DNA from: Synergistales bacterium
GTDB taxonomy: Bacteria > Synergistota > Synergistia > Synergistales > 79-D21
Assembly (NCBI GenBank): GCA_015657435.1
Contig: JADLKH010000004.1
Span: 616,448 to 622,327 of the forward strand
DNA: 5,880 bases
Reading direction: 5' to 3'
The notes under the pieces are model-generated. The model was not told where the DNA came from. It saw only the letters and a program-made list of their open reading frames with translations, and made no database searches. Of the stretch, positions 1 through 5,880 are shown piece after piece. The translations under genes were made by a program, and so were the position numbers. How positions within the stretch are numbered: position 1 is the stretch's first letter; every line of letters starts with the position of its first letter.

Positions 1-26
1 GCGATGGAAAAAGGACAATAAGCCAA

Positions 27-1205
27 TTAAATCGTATTCTCCCTTTTGTTTTTGGAGATATAAGTAGCGCAGAAAGGTTTCCACAGCAAATGGATCGTGC
101 TACTGATTGCAAGCAGAGTGAAGAGTGGGAGCAGGAGGAAAATCCCTCTTTCGCTCAATGCGGGTTTGGCCAATCCTACCAAGAGAGGAGAAATTGTCCA
201 AGCAAGGTCCCCGGCAAAAAACAGCACCGCTGTCCCCTTGGGGAGAAGGCCCTTTGGCAAGAGGTCCCCGATTAGGGAAAGGTGTGTGGGGAAAGCAACC
301 CCCATTCCAAGGCCAAATAGTGCTCCCCCTACTGTGAAGGTTATCATGTTAGGGTATAACCCAGTAAAGAAGAAGCCCAAGACGATGAGTACCGCTGCGG
401 GGGGCACGAGAAGGACACGTTGAAACCTTTCAAGTAGTTTAAAGCCAGCGATACGGAGCGAGATGCTTGCAATTGCTGCTGGGATCACAAAAAGAGAGAG
501 CGATAGATGCAGCTTCTCAGCGTAGTTGGGCAAGCTCAGAGAGAGTGCTTCTGAGAATGAGAGGTAGAACTGGAAGAGGAAGAGTGCTTTATATCCCGGA
601 ACCTTTAAGAGGTCGAGATATGAACCCCAGCGAGGTTTTTGATAGGAGTTCTTGGGGGTGCTAGAGGCTAGTACTTGTCCCACTGGAAGGGCAGCCAATC
701 CGATGGCTGGTGCTATCCAGAGGAAGGGAATTGCGGGGTTCTGCGAGGCAATATATTCGATAAGGGGGACGAGAGTGGCAATTGGCAATATCGATCCGAC
801 AGTAACAAGGGAAAAGGAAAGGCCTCTTTCCTCCGGCGGGATGTATGCAGACTGATAGGATACTATACCAACCACAAAGGAACTAAACCCTAGACCACCG
901 AGAACTCGCCCTATAAGCAACAGATCGAAGGAAGTACCAGCAAGCGCAACCATACTTCCGCCTGCTGTCATGAGACATCCAGCCATCGCTAGCATAGCCC
1001 GAATGCCTAGTAGTTCTATGATGCGACCGGTAAATGGACGGTAAATGAGCATCGAAAGGAAGAAGGCGCTTAGGATCATCCCCGTTTTTTGGGGAGAGAA
1101 CCCCTTGAGAGTCAGATGGAAATTGAGAAAGTAATAGAGATTTGAAAAGCAATAGGCCAAATAAAATGCAAGAAAAAGGATCAAGATTTGTCTCTTATGA
1201 GGCAT
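27..1205 (-). CDS. Major facilitator superfamily transporter, substrate unknown
   Basis: A 392-residue, strongly hydrophobic protein with the length and about 12 membrane helices expected of a single-domain MFS secondary carrier in the cytoplasmic membrane. The short basic N-terminus (MPHKRQ) runs straight into helix 1. The loop after helix 2 holds RPFTGR (56-61) followed by LGIR, a degenerate form of MFS motif A. Helix 4 carries GRVLGGLGF (99-107) and is followed by PPEERG (123-128), typical of the superfamily. A polar stretch near residues 180-205 fits the central loop between the two six-helix halves. The second half contains GALFGLGMGVAFP (294-306). A five-residue motif, LLPKG, occurs twice in tandem at 315-324. 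The ATG start lies 34 nt after the MBL stop codon with only a weak purine-rich site before it, so it is probably the last gene of the array. No hairpin terminator is visible in the 26 bases after its stop. Import or export cannot be told from sequence; the MFS assignment is firm, the substrate is open. Confidence 0.9.
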   Translation of the reverse strand: MPHKRQILILFLAFYLAYCFSNLYYFLNFHLTLKGFSPQKTGMILSAFFLSMLIYRPFTGRIIELLGIRAMLAMAGCLMTAGGSMVALAGTSFDLLLIGRVLGGLGFSSFVVGIVSYQSAYIPPEERGLSFSLVTVGSILPIATLVPLIEYIASQNPAIPFLWIAPAIGLAALPVGQVLASSTPKNSYQKPRWGSYLDLLKVPGYKALFLFQFYLSFSEALSLSLPNYAEKLHLSLSLFVIPAAIASISLRIAGFKLLERFQRVLLVPPAAVLIVLGFFFTGLYPNMITFTVGGALFGLGMGVAFPTHLSLIGDLLPKGLLPKGTAVLFFAGDLAWTISPLLVGLAKPALSERGIFLLLPLFTLLAISSTIHLLWKPFCATYISKNKRENTI

Positions 1206-1239
1206 CTTTCGGTCTTCTTTCTTGTGAGGGCTTGGCTTT

Positions 1240-2193
1240 TTAGGCCCCTAATAAGGATTTGACGAAACCCTTGATGCAAATGGTCAAGTTGCGAGCTTCA
1301 TGATCCTGAATGGGTTTTTTTAAAGACCAGAAACCATGAAGAAGCGGATCCCTTTTGAGTAGCTCCTCGAAGATTTCCCTTTCGCTTCGCCCCGCAGAGA
1401 GCAATTCAGCTACCAACTTCCTCCAAAGGAGAAGCTGTCCGTGGCTATTTTCAAGGAAAAAAGATGTATCACGGGTATACCCATAATGAGGGAAACAGAT
1501 AAGAGTTGGGTTCGTTTTCTCGAGCTTTTTTAGCGACTCGTTAGCTTTCTCCAGAAAGAAGATTGGTGGTGAGGAGGGGCGTACAAAAATTTCTCCGGTT
1601 GTGGTCCTTCTAAAAGCTCCGGCCGCTTCCCCCGGAAAAAGGATTCTCTCTCGTCCGATTTCGTACAGGAACGAACAATGGTGAGAAGCATGCCCTGGTG
1701 TTTCGAGGATGGTGAGTCCGGATAGGGAAAAATCATCGAGAAGGAAGGAATCCTCAGGAAGCGGGATGGGCATCTCCTCTTCTGCGGTTCCTGGGCCCAT
1801 GACACCGAGAGTTTCTTGCCATAATCTCTTTGGGGCGATTAGATGAGGCTTTCCTTTCGGGTGGCAAAAAACTTTCGTTTCGGGGAAGGTTTGCAGGAGG
1901 GAACCCGTCCCTCCTGCATGGTCGAGATGAACGTGGGTGAGAAGAATCGCGTCTAATCTAACGATGTTTGCTCGCTTCAATCTTTTGATCAGATAGGATG
2001 CTCCTGAAAAGGATCCCACATCGACTAGAAAATTTACCCTCCTTTCTGCATCTTTCACAAGCCAGGCAGAAAAAGCTTGCTTAGCCACCCCACACACGGT
2101 AGGGATATCGAGAAGGAGGAGTTCATCCTCTTTCTCCAGAAAATCTCTTTCCATCAACCGCCGCTCAGTTCCTTTCAGAAACTGAACTCTCAC
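1240..2193 (-). CDS. Metallo-beta-lactamase-fold hydrolase (ST1585-like group)
   Basis: A 317-residue cytoplasmic MBL-fold protein. Numbered from the GTG start, the metal motif THVHLDHAGG gives H87, H89, D91 and H92. TPGHASHH supplies H168, FPGEAAG supplies E189, and FPHYG supplies H236. This order (HxHxDH, TPGH, G[D/E]xxG, HxG) matches the two-metal MBL fold and resembles the uncharacterised ST1585-like group; the subgroup is assigned from memory of motifs. The residue bridging the metals is normally Asp, but here it is Glu (GAA codon). The C-terminal part, about 245-317, is a charged helical tail. GTG at 2193 is chosen because GGGAG lies 8 nt upstream and because it overlaps the permease TGA as GTGA, implying translational coupling. 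An ATG at 2154 has a poorly spaced AAAGGA (15 nt). The open frame runs on to an ATG at 2361, but that extension lies inside the permease gene and resembles no MBL N-terminus. Substrate unknown; a thioester or lactone hydrolase would suit the neighbours, which is inference. Confidence 0.88.
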   Translation of the reverse strand: MRVQFLKGTERRLMERDFLEKEDELLLLDIPTVCGVAKQAFSAWLVKDAERRVNFLVDVGSFSGASYLIKRLKRANIVRLDAILLTHVHLDHAGGTGSLLQTFPETKVFCHPKGKPHLIAPKRLWQETLGVMGPGTAEEEMPIPLPEDSFLLDDFSLSGLTILETPGHASHHCSFLYEIGRERILFPGEAAGAFRRTTTGEIFVRPSSPPIFFLEKANESLKKLEKTNPTLICFPHYGYTRDTSFFLENSHGQLLLWRKLVAELLSAGRSEREIFEELLKRDPLLHGFWSLKKPIQDHEARNLTICIKGFVKSLLGA

Positions 2194-4055
2194 GCAAGTT
2201 TCTCCCAGATGTTCCAGTGAAGGAAAATAGAAATCTGTGGTAGGAAGGCGATAAACACACCGACGGCTATTGCTGCAGCCCGTTGAATTAACTCGAAGAG
2301 GCTGGGCTTCTCGTGCGCCGCTTGAGGTTCTTTGCCGGGGTAATATCCGATAAGAGCCCATGATACTAGAAGCAGCCCAATCATTGAGAGGAGGATAGAG
2401 AGAGCAATCTGAGGTATGGATCCCTTAAGGATAAGAGATGTATTCGTTACAAAGATATAGGGCAGGAGAAGAGCACCGATGCCCAGCTTAAAAGCTTGGA
2501 TTCCTGTTTTTGTAGGATCAGCCTTGGCGATCTGGGCTCCCACGTAGGCGCAGATCGCTACGGGTGGAGTCAGTTCCGAAAAAATAGCCGAGTAAAATAC
2601 GAAAAGGTGGCAAGCTAGAAGATCTAAACCCAGTTTCTGCATGGCGGGTACAGCAAGAGTAGCTGCCATGACGTAGGCGGCTCCGGTAGGTAATCCCATG
2701 CCCAGAATGATGCAGGAGAGCATGACGATTCCAAGAGAGAGGAAAAGACTATTTTTCGCTACTTGGAGAATTAGGCTAGTAAAAGCGAGTCCTAGCCCCG
2801 TATGGGTAATTACACTGATGATGACTCCTGCACAGGCACACGCCAATGCTACTAGGACTGTGTTCTTTGTACCCTCTTCAAGCGCGAGAAGAATACCTTT
2901 AAGATTAAGCTGTCTTGTCAGGCTACCGAGGATGGCAGTTGCCGCGATGCTTCCAATCCCGGCTAGAAGGGGAGAGTAACCAAGGGCAAAAAAACCAACT
3001 AAAACCACTATAGGGATTAGGTTCCAGCTTTTCCTTAAGACTTCTTCCCAATCTGTATTGAGTTCTTCCTTTTTGTATCCCCGAATCCCCATTTTTAGAG
3101 ATCTGAAATGGACCATAATCCAGAGTGCAAAGTAAAATAGCATGGCGGATATAAAAGCGGCTTTACAGATCGAGAAGTAGGAAATCCCAGTCAATTCAGC
3201 CATGATAAAAGCACCAGTACCCATGATAGGGGGCATGTATTGTCCCCCCGTGGAAGCGCAGGCCTCGACGGCTCCAGCAAATTCGGGCTTAAACCCCATT
3301 TTTTTCATAAGGGGAATGGTGAAAGTTCCAGTCGTATAGACGTTCGAAGCACCGATTCCGCTAACCATGCCAAAAAGCCCGCTGCTCACAACGGCAACTT
3401 TTGCCGGTCCTCCTGCGGTGCGACCCGTCAGCGCCATCGCGAAATCGTTAAAAAAATCGCCGATCGAGGTTCGTCCTACGAAACTACCAAAGATGACGAA
3501 CACCGCGACAAAGGTGCTGCTTATAGCAGTCAGTGTTCCGAAGATGCCTTCCAAGTCGACTCCCATGTAGTTCATTTCAACTATTTGTGAGAGAGAAAAC
3601 CCCTTGTGTGCGAAAACACCTGGCATGTAGGGGCCGACGACCAGGTATCCTAGAGCTATTGTGGCGAGGAGCGCCATTGCAGGGGCAACCGCGCGTCGAG
3701 TTGCTTCCAGAAGGAGAATTATTGCTAGCCCCCCGCATACGATGTCCATCATCTGCATTGGATCGACGAATTGCCATCTCCAATCGAACCGTTGCTTGTT
3801 ATAAATGATGTAGAGGCAAAATACGATTATCGAGGTAATTGACATTGCATAGTCGAAAAGAGAGGGTGGCTTGTCGGCGTCACCTTTTCTTGCGGGGTAT
3901 AGAAGAAATGCCAGCGGTAGCATGAAGCCGAGGTGGATACACCGCTGGAAACGGGGTGTCATAGCCCCAGCATACCCCGTGTACAGGTGAAATGCTGCCG
4001 CCGCGACACAGAAAATGAAGACGATCTTGCCCAACTTTCCACTAAAGGATCGCAT
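2190..4055 (-). CDS. TRAP transporter fused permease (DctQ-DctM fusion, TAXI type)
   Basis: A 621-residue polytopic membrane protein in which the small (4-helix) and large (about 12-helix) TRAP permease subunits are one chain, as in COG4666 systems that work with TAXI-family binding proteins. These use an ion gradient to import organic acids or amino acids. Numbered from the ATG at 4055, the N-terminal hydrophobic domain covers about 1-140. Signature motifs follow: SGIGASNVYTTGTFTIP (232-248), EACASTGGQYMPPIMG (264-279), GMGLPTGAAY (452-461) and FVFYSAIFSELTPPVA (485-500). One more helix lies near the C-terminus, about 590-613. An in-frame GTG at 4064 would add three residues, but it sits inside the Shine-Dalgarno sequence AGGTGA that serves the ATG, so the ATG is preferred. 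The gene overlaps the MBL gene by 4 nt and follows the crotonase gene after 116 nt. No solute-binding protein is encoded in the window, so the partner that sets substrate specificity is unknown. Family certain, substrate not. Confidence 0.95.
   Translation of the reverse strand: MRSFSGKLGKIVFIFCVAAAAFHLYTGYAGAMTPRFQRCIHLGFMLPLAFLLYPARKGDADKPPSLFDYAMSITSIIVFCLYIIYNKQRFDWRWQFVDPMQMMDIVCGGLAIILLLEATRRAVAPAMALLATIALGYLVVGPYMPGVFAHKGFSLSQIVEMNYMGVDLEGIFGTLTAISSTFVAVFVIFGSFVGRTSIGDFFNDFAMALTGRTAGGPAKVAVVSSGLFGMVSGIGASNVYTTGTFTIPLMKKMGFKPEFAGAVEACASTGGQYMPPIMGTGAFIMAELTGISYFSICKAAFISAMLFYFALWIMVHFRSLKMGIRGYKKEELNTDWEEVLRKSWNLIPIVVLVGFFALGYSPLLAGIGSIAATAILGSLTRQLNLKGILLALEEGTKNTVLVALACACAGVIISVITHTGLGLAFTSLILQVAKNSLFLSLGIVMLSCIILGMGLPTGAAYVMAATLAVPAMQKLGLDLLACHLFVFYSAIFSELTPPVAICAYVGAQIAKADPTKTGIQAFKLGIGALLLPYIFVTNTSLILKGSIPQIALSILLSMIGLLLVSWALIGYYPGKEPQAAHEKPSLFELIQRAAAIAVGVFIAFLPQISIFLHWNIWEKLA
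2202..2206 (-). promoter_or_regulatory. Ribosome binding site of the MBL gene, inside the permease gene
   Basis: The minus strand reads GGGAG, ending 8 nt before the GTG at 2193. It lies in the last codons of the permease gene and supports the overlapping GTG start over the ATG at 2154 or the far upstream ATG at 2361. Confidence 0.65.
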
Positions 4056-4060
4056 CTTCC

Positions 4061-4067
4061 TCACCTC
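4061..4067 (-). promoter_or_regulatory. Ribosome binding site of the TRAP permease gene
   Basis: The minus strand reads GAGGTGA, 5 nt before the ATG at 4055. It contains the alternative GTG start codon at 4064, which argues that this GTG is part of the Shine-Dalgarno sequence. An A-rich run (positions 4076-4083 on the complement) lies just upstream and may help ribosome loading. Confidence 0.75.
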
Positions 4068-4105
4068 TCGATCTCTTTTTTTTATGGCGTAATCCTTTGT
4101 ATTTC

Positions 4106-4156
4106 GAGTTGTCGACTCTCTATGAGGGTATTATTTCCATAGAGAGTCGACAACTC
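4106..4156. repeat. Perfect 19-bp inverted repeat with 13-nt spacer (strong hairpin)
   Basis: Arms at 4106-4124 and 4138-4156 are exact reverse complements, each containing the palindromic core GTCGAC; the spacer is 4125-4137. The repeat lies between the crotonase stop (15 nt downstream of it on the minus strand) and the permease start. In minus-strand RNA the stem is followed by GAAATACAAAGG and not by a U-tract, so it is not a standard intrinsic terminator. On the plus strand the stem is followed by an AT-rich stretch with a T-run about 10 nt away, but no plus-strand gene leads into it. It could end or attenuate the ligase-crotonase transcript, protect its 3' end, be cut by a double-strand RNase, or bind a regulator. 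The inverted repeat itself is certain; its role is not. Confidence 0.9.
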
Positions 4157-4171
4157 TTATTGAGATATTTT

Positions 4172-4969
4172 TTAGTTCTTTTTTGCTTTCTTTGCTTCTC
4201 GTTCTTCGAAGAATCGTTTCTGGTACTCCTGCGGTTCTCCGCTAGCATATCCGATAGTATGTGCAATAACTGCGTAATCATAGGAATCGTGGTAGTGAGC
4301 GGCCTCAAGTTTTCGATAATATGACTTGTCAACGGCGGTGGCACAGGGAGCCTTCGCGGCAATGAAATCTGCGAATTCAAAAGTCTTCTCTCGTAGTTCA
4401 GCGTGCGGAACGACTTTTGTGAGTAAGCCCCATTCGTAGGCTTCTTCCGCTTGAAGTAGCCTTCCAGTGAGAGCAAGATCTCTTGTCTTGGCTGGCCCAA
4501 CGAGGTTCCACAAAAGTCCGCTACCTGTAATCAGAGGGAACCCAACGTCGATTTCGGTCATGCCCATGCGAGCCTTATCGGAGCCGATGCGAAAATCACA
4601 TAGGAGGGAGATTTGCATGCCCGATCCAGCGGCGGCCCCATTTATCATGGCAATAAGCACCTTTTCCTGTCGCCGGAAAGCATCGTAGAGGCTCTTGAAA
4701 CCAGAGATCCATTTATGCGCTTCGATAGCTGCGTTACCTGCATCCGTGCTCATTGTTTCAGTGAGTTCTTGCCCAGCGCAGAAAGCTCTGTCTCCAGCTC
4801 CGGTGAGGATGATCACCCGGACATCTTTGTCGGACCCAGCTTCATCAAGTGCATCGGCTAGTTCTTTCTTAAGGTTCTTGCTCAAGGCGTTTAGTTGTGG
4901 TTGACGGTTAAGTGTGATAAGTGCTTTTTTCCCTATCTTCTCGTAGATCAGGTCGCTGTAGTTACTCAT
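4172..4969 (-). CDS. Enoyl-CoA hydratase/isomerase (crotonase) family protein
   Basis: A 265-residue soluble protein of typical crotonase length. The N-terminal strand has ALITLNRQPQLNALS (16-30). The first oxyanion-hole segment is AFCAGQEL (62-69), and the CoA-binding helix turn is NGAAAGSGMQ (110-119). GMTEIDVGFP (136-145) supplies the second oxyanion glycine (G136) and E139, equivalent to Glu144 of rat mitochondrial hydratase. The second catalytic Glu (rat Glu164) aligns with D164 in DLALTG, so simple hydratase chemistry is not assured. An isomerase, decarboxylase or hydrolase role is possible; FCAGQ-type motifs also occur in PaaG-like isomerases. The C-terminus ends in a Lys-rich helix (EREAKKAKKN). 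The ATG at 4969 is preceded by GGGAGGT at 8 nt, so the start is firm. The gene lies 38 nt after the ligase alpha gene and is very likely co-transcribed with it, which suggests it acts on the CoA thioester the ligase makes. Exact substrate unknown. Confidence 0.93.
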   Translation of the reverse strand: MSNYSDLIYEKIGKKALITLNRQPQLNALSKNLKKELADALDEAGSDKDVRVIILTGAGDRAFCAGQELTETMSTDAGNAAIEAHKWISGFKSLYDAFRRQEKVLIAMINGAAAGSGMQISLLCDFRIGSDKARMGMTEIDVGFPLITGSGLLWNLVGPAKTRDLALTGRLLQAEEAYEWGLLTKVVPHAELREKTFEFADFIAAKAPCATAVDKSYYRKLEAAHYHDSYDYAVIAHTIGYASGEPQEYQKRFFEEREAKKAKKN

Positions 4970-4977
4970 TCGCCTAT

Positions 4978-4984
4978 ACCTCCC
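4978..4984 (-). promoter_or_regulatory. Ribosome binding site of the crotonase gene
   Basis: The minus strand reads GGGAGGT, ending 8 nt before the ATG at 4969. This is a near-consensus Shine-Dalgarno sequence in the 38-nt gap after the ligase alpha gene, and it fixes the crotonase start. Confidence 0.8.
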
Positions 4985-5007
4985 TAGTATTAGATTATTA
5001 ATTTGGA

Positions 5008-5880
5008 TTACATACTCTCAAAAAGCTTTTCTACGATTAGAAATATTTCCTCCCGTGTCTGTGCGATGTATGCTCCGCTTGCTCCGAGAACCTTGGATTT
5101 GAATTCCGCCGAATCGCTATGCCCGCTCTGGATAGCACCCGCGTGTCCCATCGGTTTTTCTTTTGGAGCGCACATGCCGCAAATATATGAAACAACAGGC
5201 TTTTTCATTTCTTTGACGACTTGGGCCGCGGCAATTTCATCGGCTCCGCCGATTTCCCCTAAGAGAATGACCAACTCTGTTTGTGGATCTTCTTCAAACA
5301 TGGGGAGGACTTCATCAAGCCTGGTACCCGCAAACTGGTCTCCTCCCAGACAAGTGATCGTGCTCACACCTTTGAAACCAGAGGCAAACTTTAGGACGTC
5401 GTAAGTAAGGGTTCCACTCTTTGAAGCAATACCGATTGATCCCGGAGACAGCCACCGGTTGTCGAACTCGCTCACGTTTCCTTTGCCTGGTGAGGCTATA
5501 CCGGCTGCATTTGGCCCTACAACCCGCATTCCACGGAGGTTGGCATACTCGATCGCTCGTCCGGCATCGTGAACGGGCACGCCCTCCGTATAAATGACGC
5601 AAAGCTTGATACCGGCGTCAGCGGCTTCCATGATTGCGCTAGCCGTTCCCTTTGCTGGAACATAAACTAAACTTGTATTGGCATTTGTTGCTTCGACAGC
5701 TTCAAAAACTGAGTCAAATACCGGGATGCCTGAAATCTCTTGTCCGCCTTTTCCCGGGGTTACTCCTGCAACTACTTTCGTATCCTTTTGAGTGATCATT
5801 CGGTTTGAGATGTATCGACCGATGGAACCGGTAATTCCTTGAATGACGACGCTGGTGTTCTCATTGACAAGGATTGACAT
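5008..5880 (-). CDS. sucD: Succinate--CoA ligase-type alpha subunit
   Basis: A complete 290-residue alpha subunit of an ADP/NDP-forming acyl-CoA synthetase; E. coli SucD has 289 residues and also begins MSIL, which supports the ATG on the last base of the window. The enzyme couples NTP hydrolysis to CoA-thioester formation, or the reverse, through a phosphohistidine. The CoA-binding Rossmann domain shows QGITGSIG (14-21) and VTPGKGG (40-46). The ligase domain shows SKSGTLTYD (153-161), GEIGG (208-212, with E209 matching E. coli Glu208) and PMGHAGAI (243-250), where H246 is the phosphorylated His. Departures from E. coli are NAAG (124-127) for NCPG, GGDQFAG (179-185) for GGDPIPG, and CGMC (234-237) just before the His loop. 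The partner beta subunit should lie upstream, beyond the window edge. Since a crotonase and transporters follow, the true substrate may be another carboxylate (malate or a C4-C5 acid, for example) and not succinate; the symbol marks the family, not proven activity. Confidence 0.92.
   Translation of the reverse strand: MSILVNENTSVVIQGITGSIGRYISNRMITQKDTKVVAGVTPGKGGQEISGIPVFDSVFEAVEATNANTSLVYVPAKGTASAIMEAADAGIKLCVIYTEGVPVHDAGRAIEYANLRGMRVVGPNAAGIASPGKGNVSEFDNRWLSPGSIGIASKSGTLTYDVLKFASGFKGVSTITCLGGDQFAGTRLDEVLPMFEEDPQTELVILLGEIGGADEIAAAQVVKEMKKPVVSYICGMCAPKEKPMGHAGAIQSGHSDSAEFKSKVLGASGAYIAQTREEIFLIVEKLFESM

Noticed and set aside
97..423. Plus-strand open frame of 108 codons opposite the MFS gene
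   Set aside because: It is Arg/Pro/Lys-rich with no family features and lies fully within the supported MFS gene on the opposite strand.
1206..1239. Short GGGC/GCCC pairing in the gap between the MBL and MFS genes
   Set aside because: Only about 4 bp of stem with a long loop and no T-run on the transcribed strand; too weak to call a terminator.
2194..2361. N-terminal extension of the MBL reading frame back to an ATG at 2361
   Set aside because: It lies wholly inside the permease gene, its translation is basic and unlike any MBL N-terminus, and a GTG with a good ribosome site at the permease stop explains the start better.
3240..3590. Plus-strand open frame of 116 codons opposite the permease gene
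   Set aside because: Its composition is that of a reverse-strand shadow of a membrane protein gene, and it covers the most conserved TRAP motifs on the other strand.
4065..4137. Possible promoter for the permease gene within or after the inverted repeat (TCGACA-like -35)
   Set aside because: At 17-nt spacing the matching -10 is TTACGC, a poor match, and other pairings fail on spacing, so no promoter is called.
4106..4156. Inverted repeat read as a standard rho-independent terminator for the crotonase transcript
   Set aside because: No U-tract follows the stem on the minus strand, so the intrinsic-terminator label is not supported, although some effect on transcription remains possible.
5003..5404. 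Plus-strand open frame of 133 codons opposite the ligase alpha gene
   Set aside because: It is antisense to a well-conserved gene, shows no recognisable domain, and has no convincing ribosome site.

Overview
The window is a single-strand gene array. All five supported protein-coding genes lie on the minus strand and are read from the right edge to the left. No rRNA, tRNA, CRISPR array or insertion sequence was seen. Base composition looks moderate (mid-to-high 40s % GC by eye, not counted). A fused TRAP-type permease of the TAXI class beside CoA-thioester enzymes fits a free-living, organic-acid or amino-acid-using bacterium. Synergistota-like anaerobes are one possibility, but no marker here fixes the taxon.

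In transcription order the genes are as follows. A complete alpha subunit of a succinyl-CoA-synthetase-type ligase (5880 to 5008) starts on the last base of the window, so its beta subunit is probably just outside. A crotonase/enoyl-CoA hydratase-family protein (4969 to 4172) follows after 38 nt. A 116-nt gap comes next and contains a perfect 19-bp inverted repeat. The third gene is a fused TRAP permease (4055 to 2190). The fourth is a metallo-beta-lactamase-fold hydrolase (2193 to 1240), whose GTG start overlaps the permease stop as GTGA. The last is a 12-helix major facilitator transporter (1205 to 27), 34 nt downstream.

The close spacing suggests one transcript, or two transcripts divided at the inverted repeat. 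A working model, inferred and not shown, is a small catabolic cassette: the TRAP permease imports an organic acid, the ligase activates it to a CoA thioester at the cost of a nucleotide triphosphate, and the crotonase hydrates, isomerises or otherwise transforms the thioester. The MBL hydrolase and the MFS carrier would handle a product or side product. The TRAP system has no solute-binding protein in the window, so that subunit must lie elsewhere.

The most notable points are the perfect inverted repeat between crotonase and TRAP genes, several departures from the E. coli SucD pattern in the ligase (including a CxxC just before the phosphohistidine loop), an Asp in place of the second catalytic Glu in the crotonase, and a Glu in place of the usual bridging Asp in the MBL protein. 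No clearly new defence or mobile system was found.
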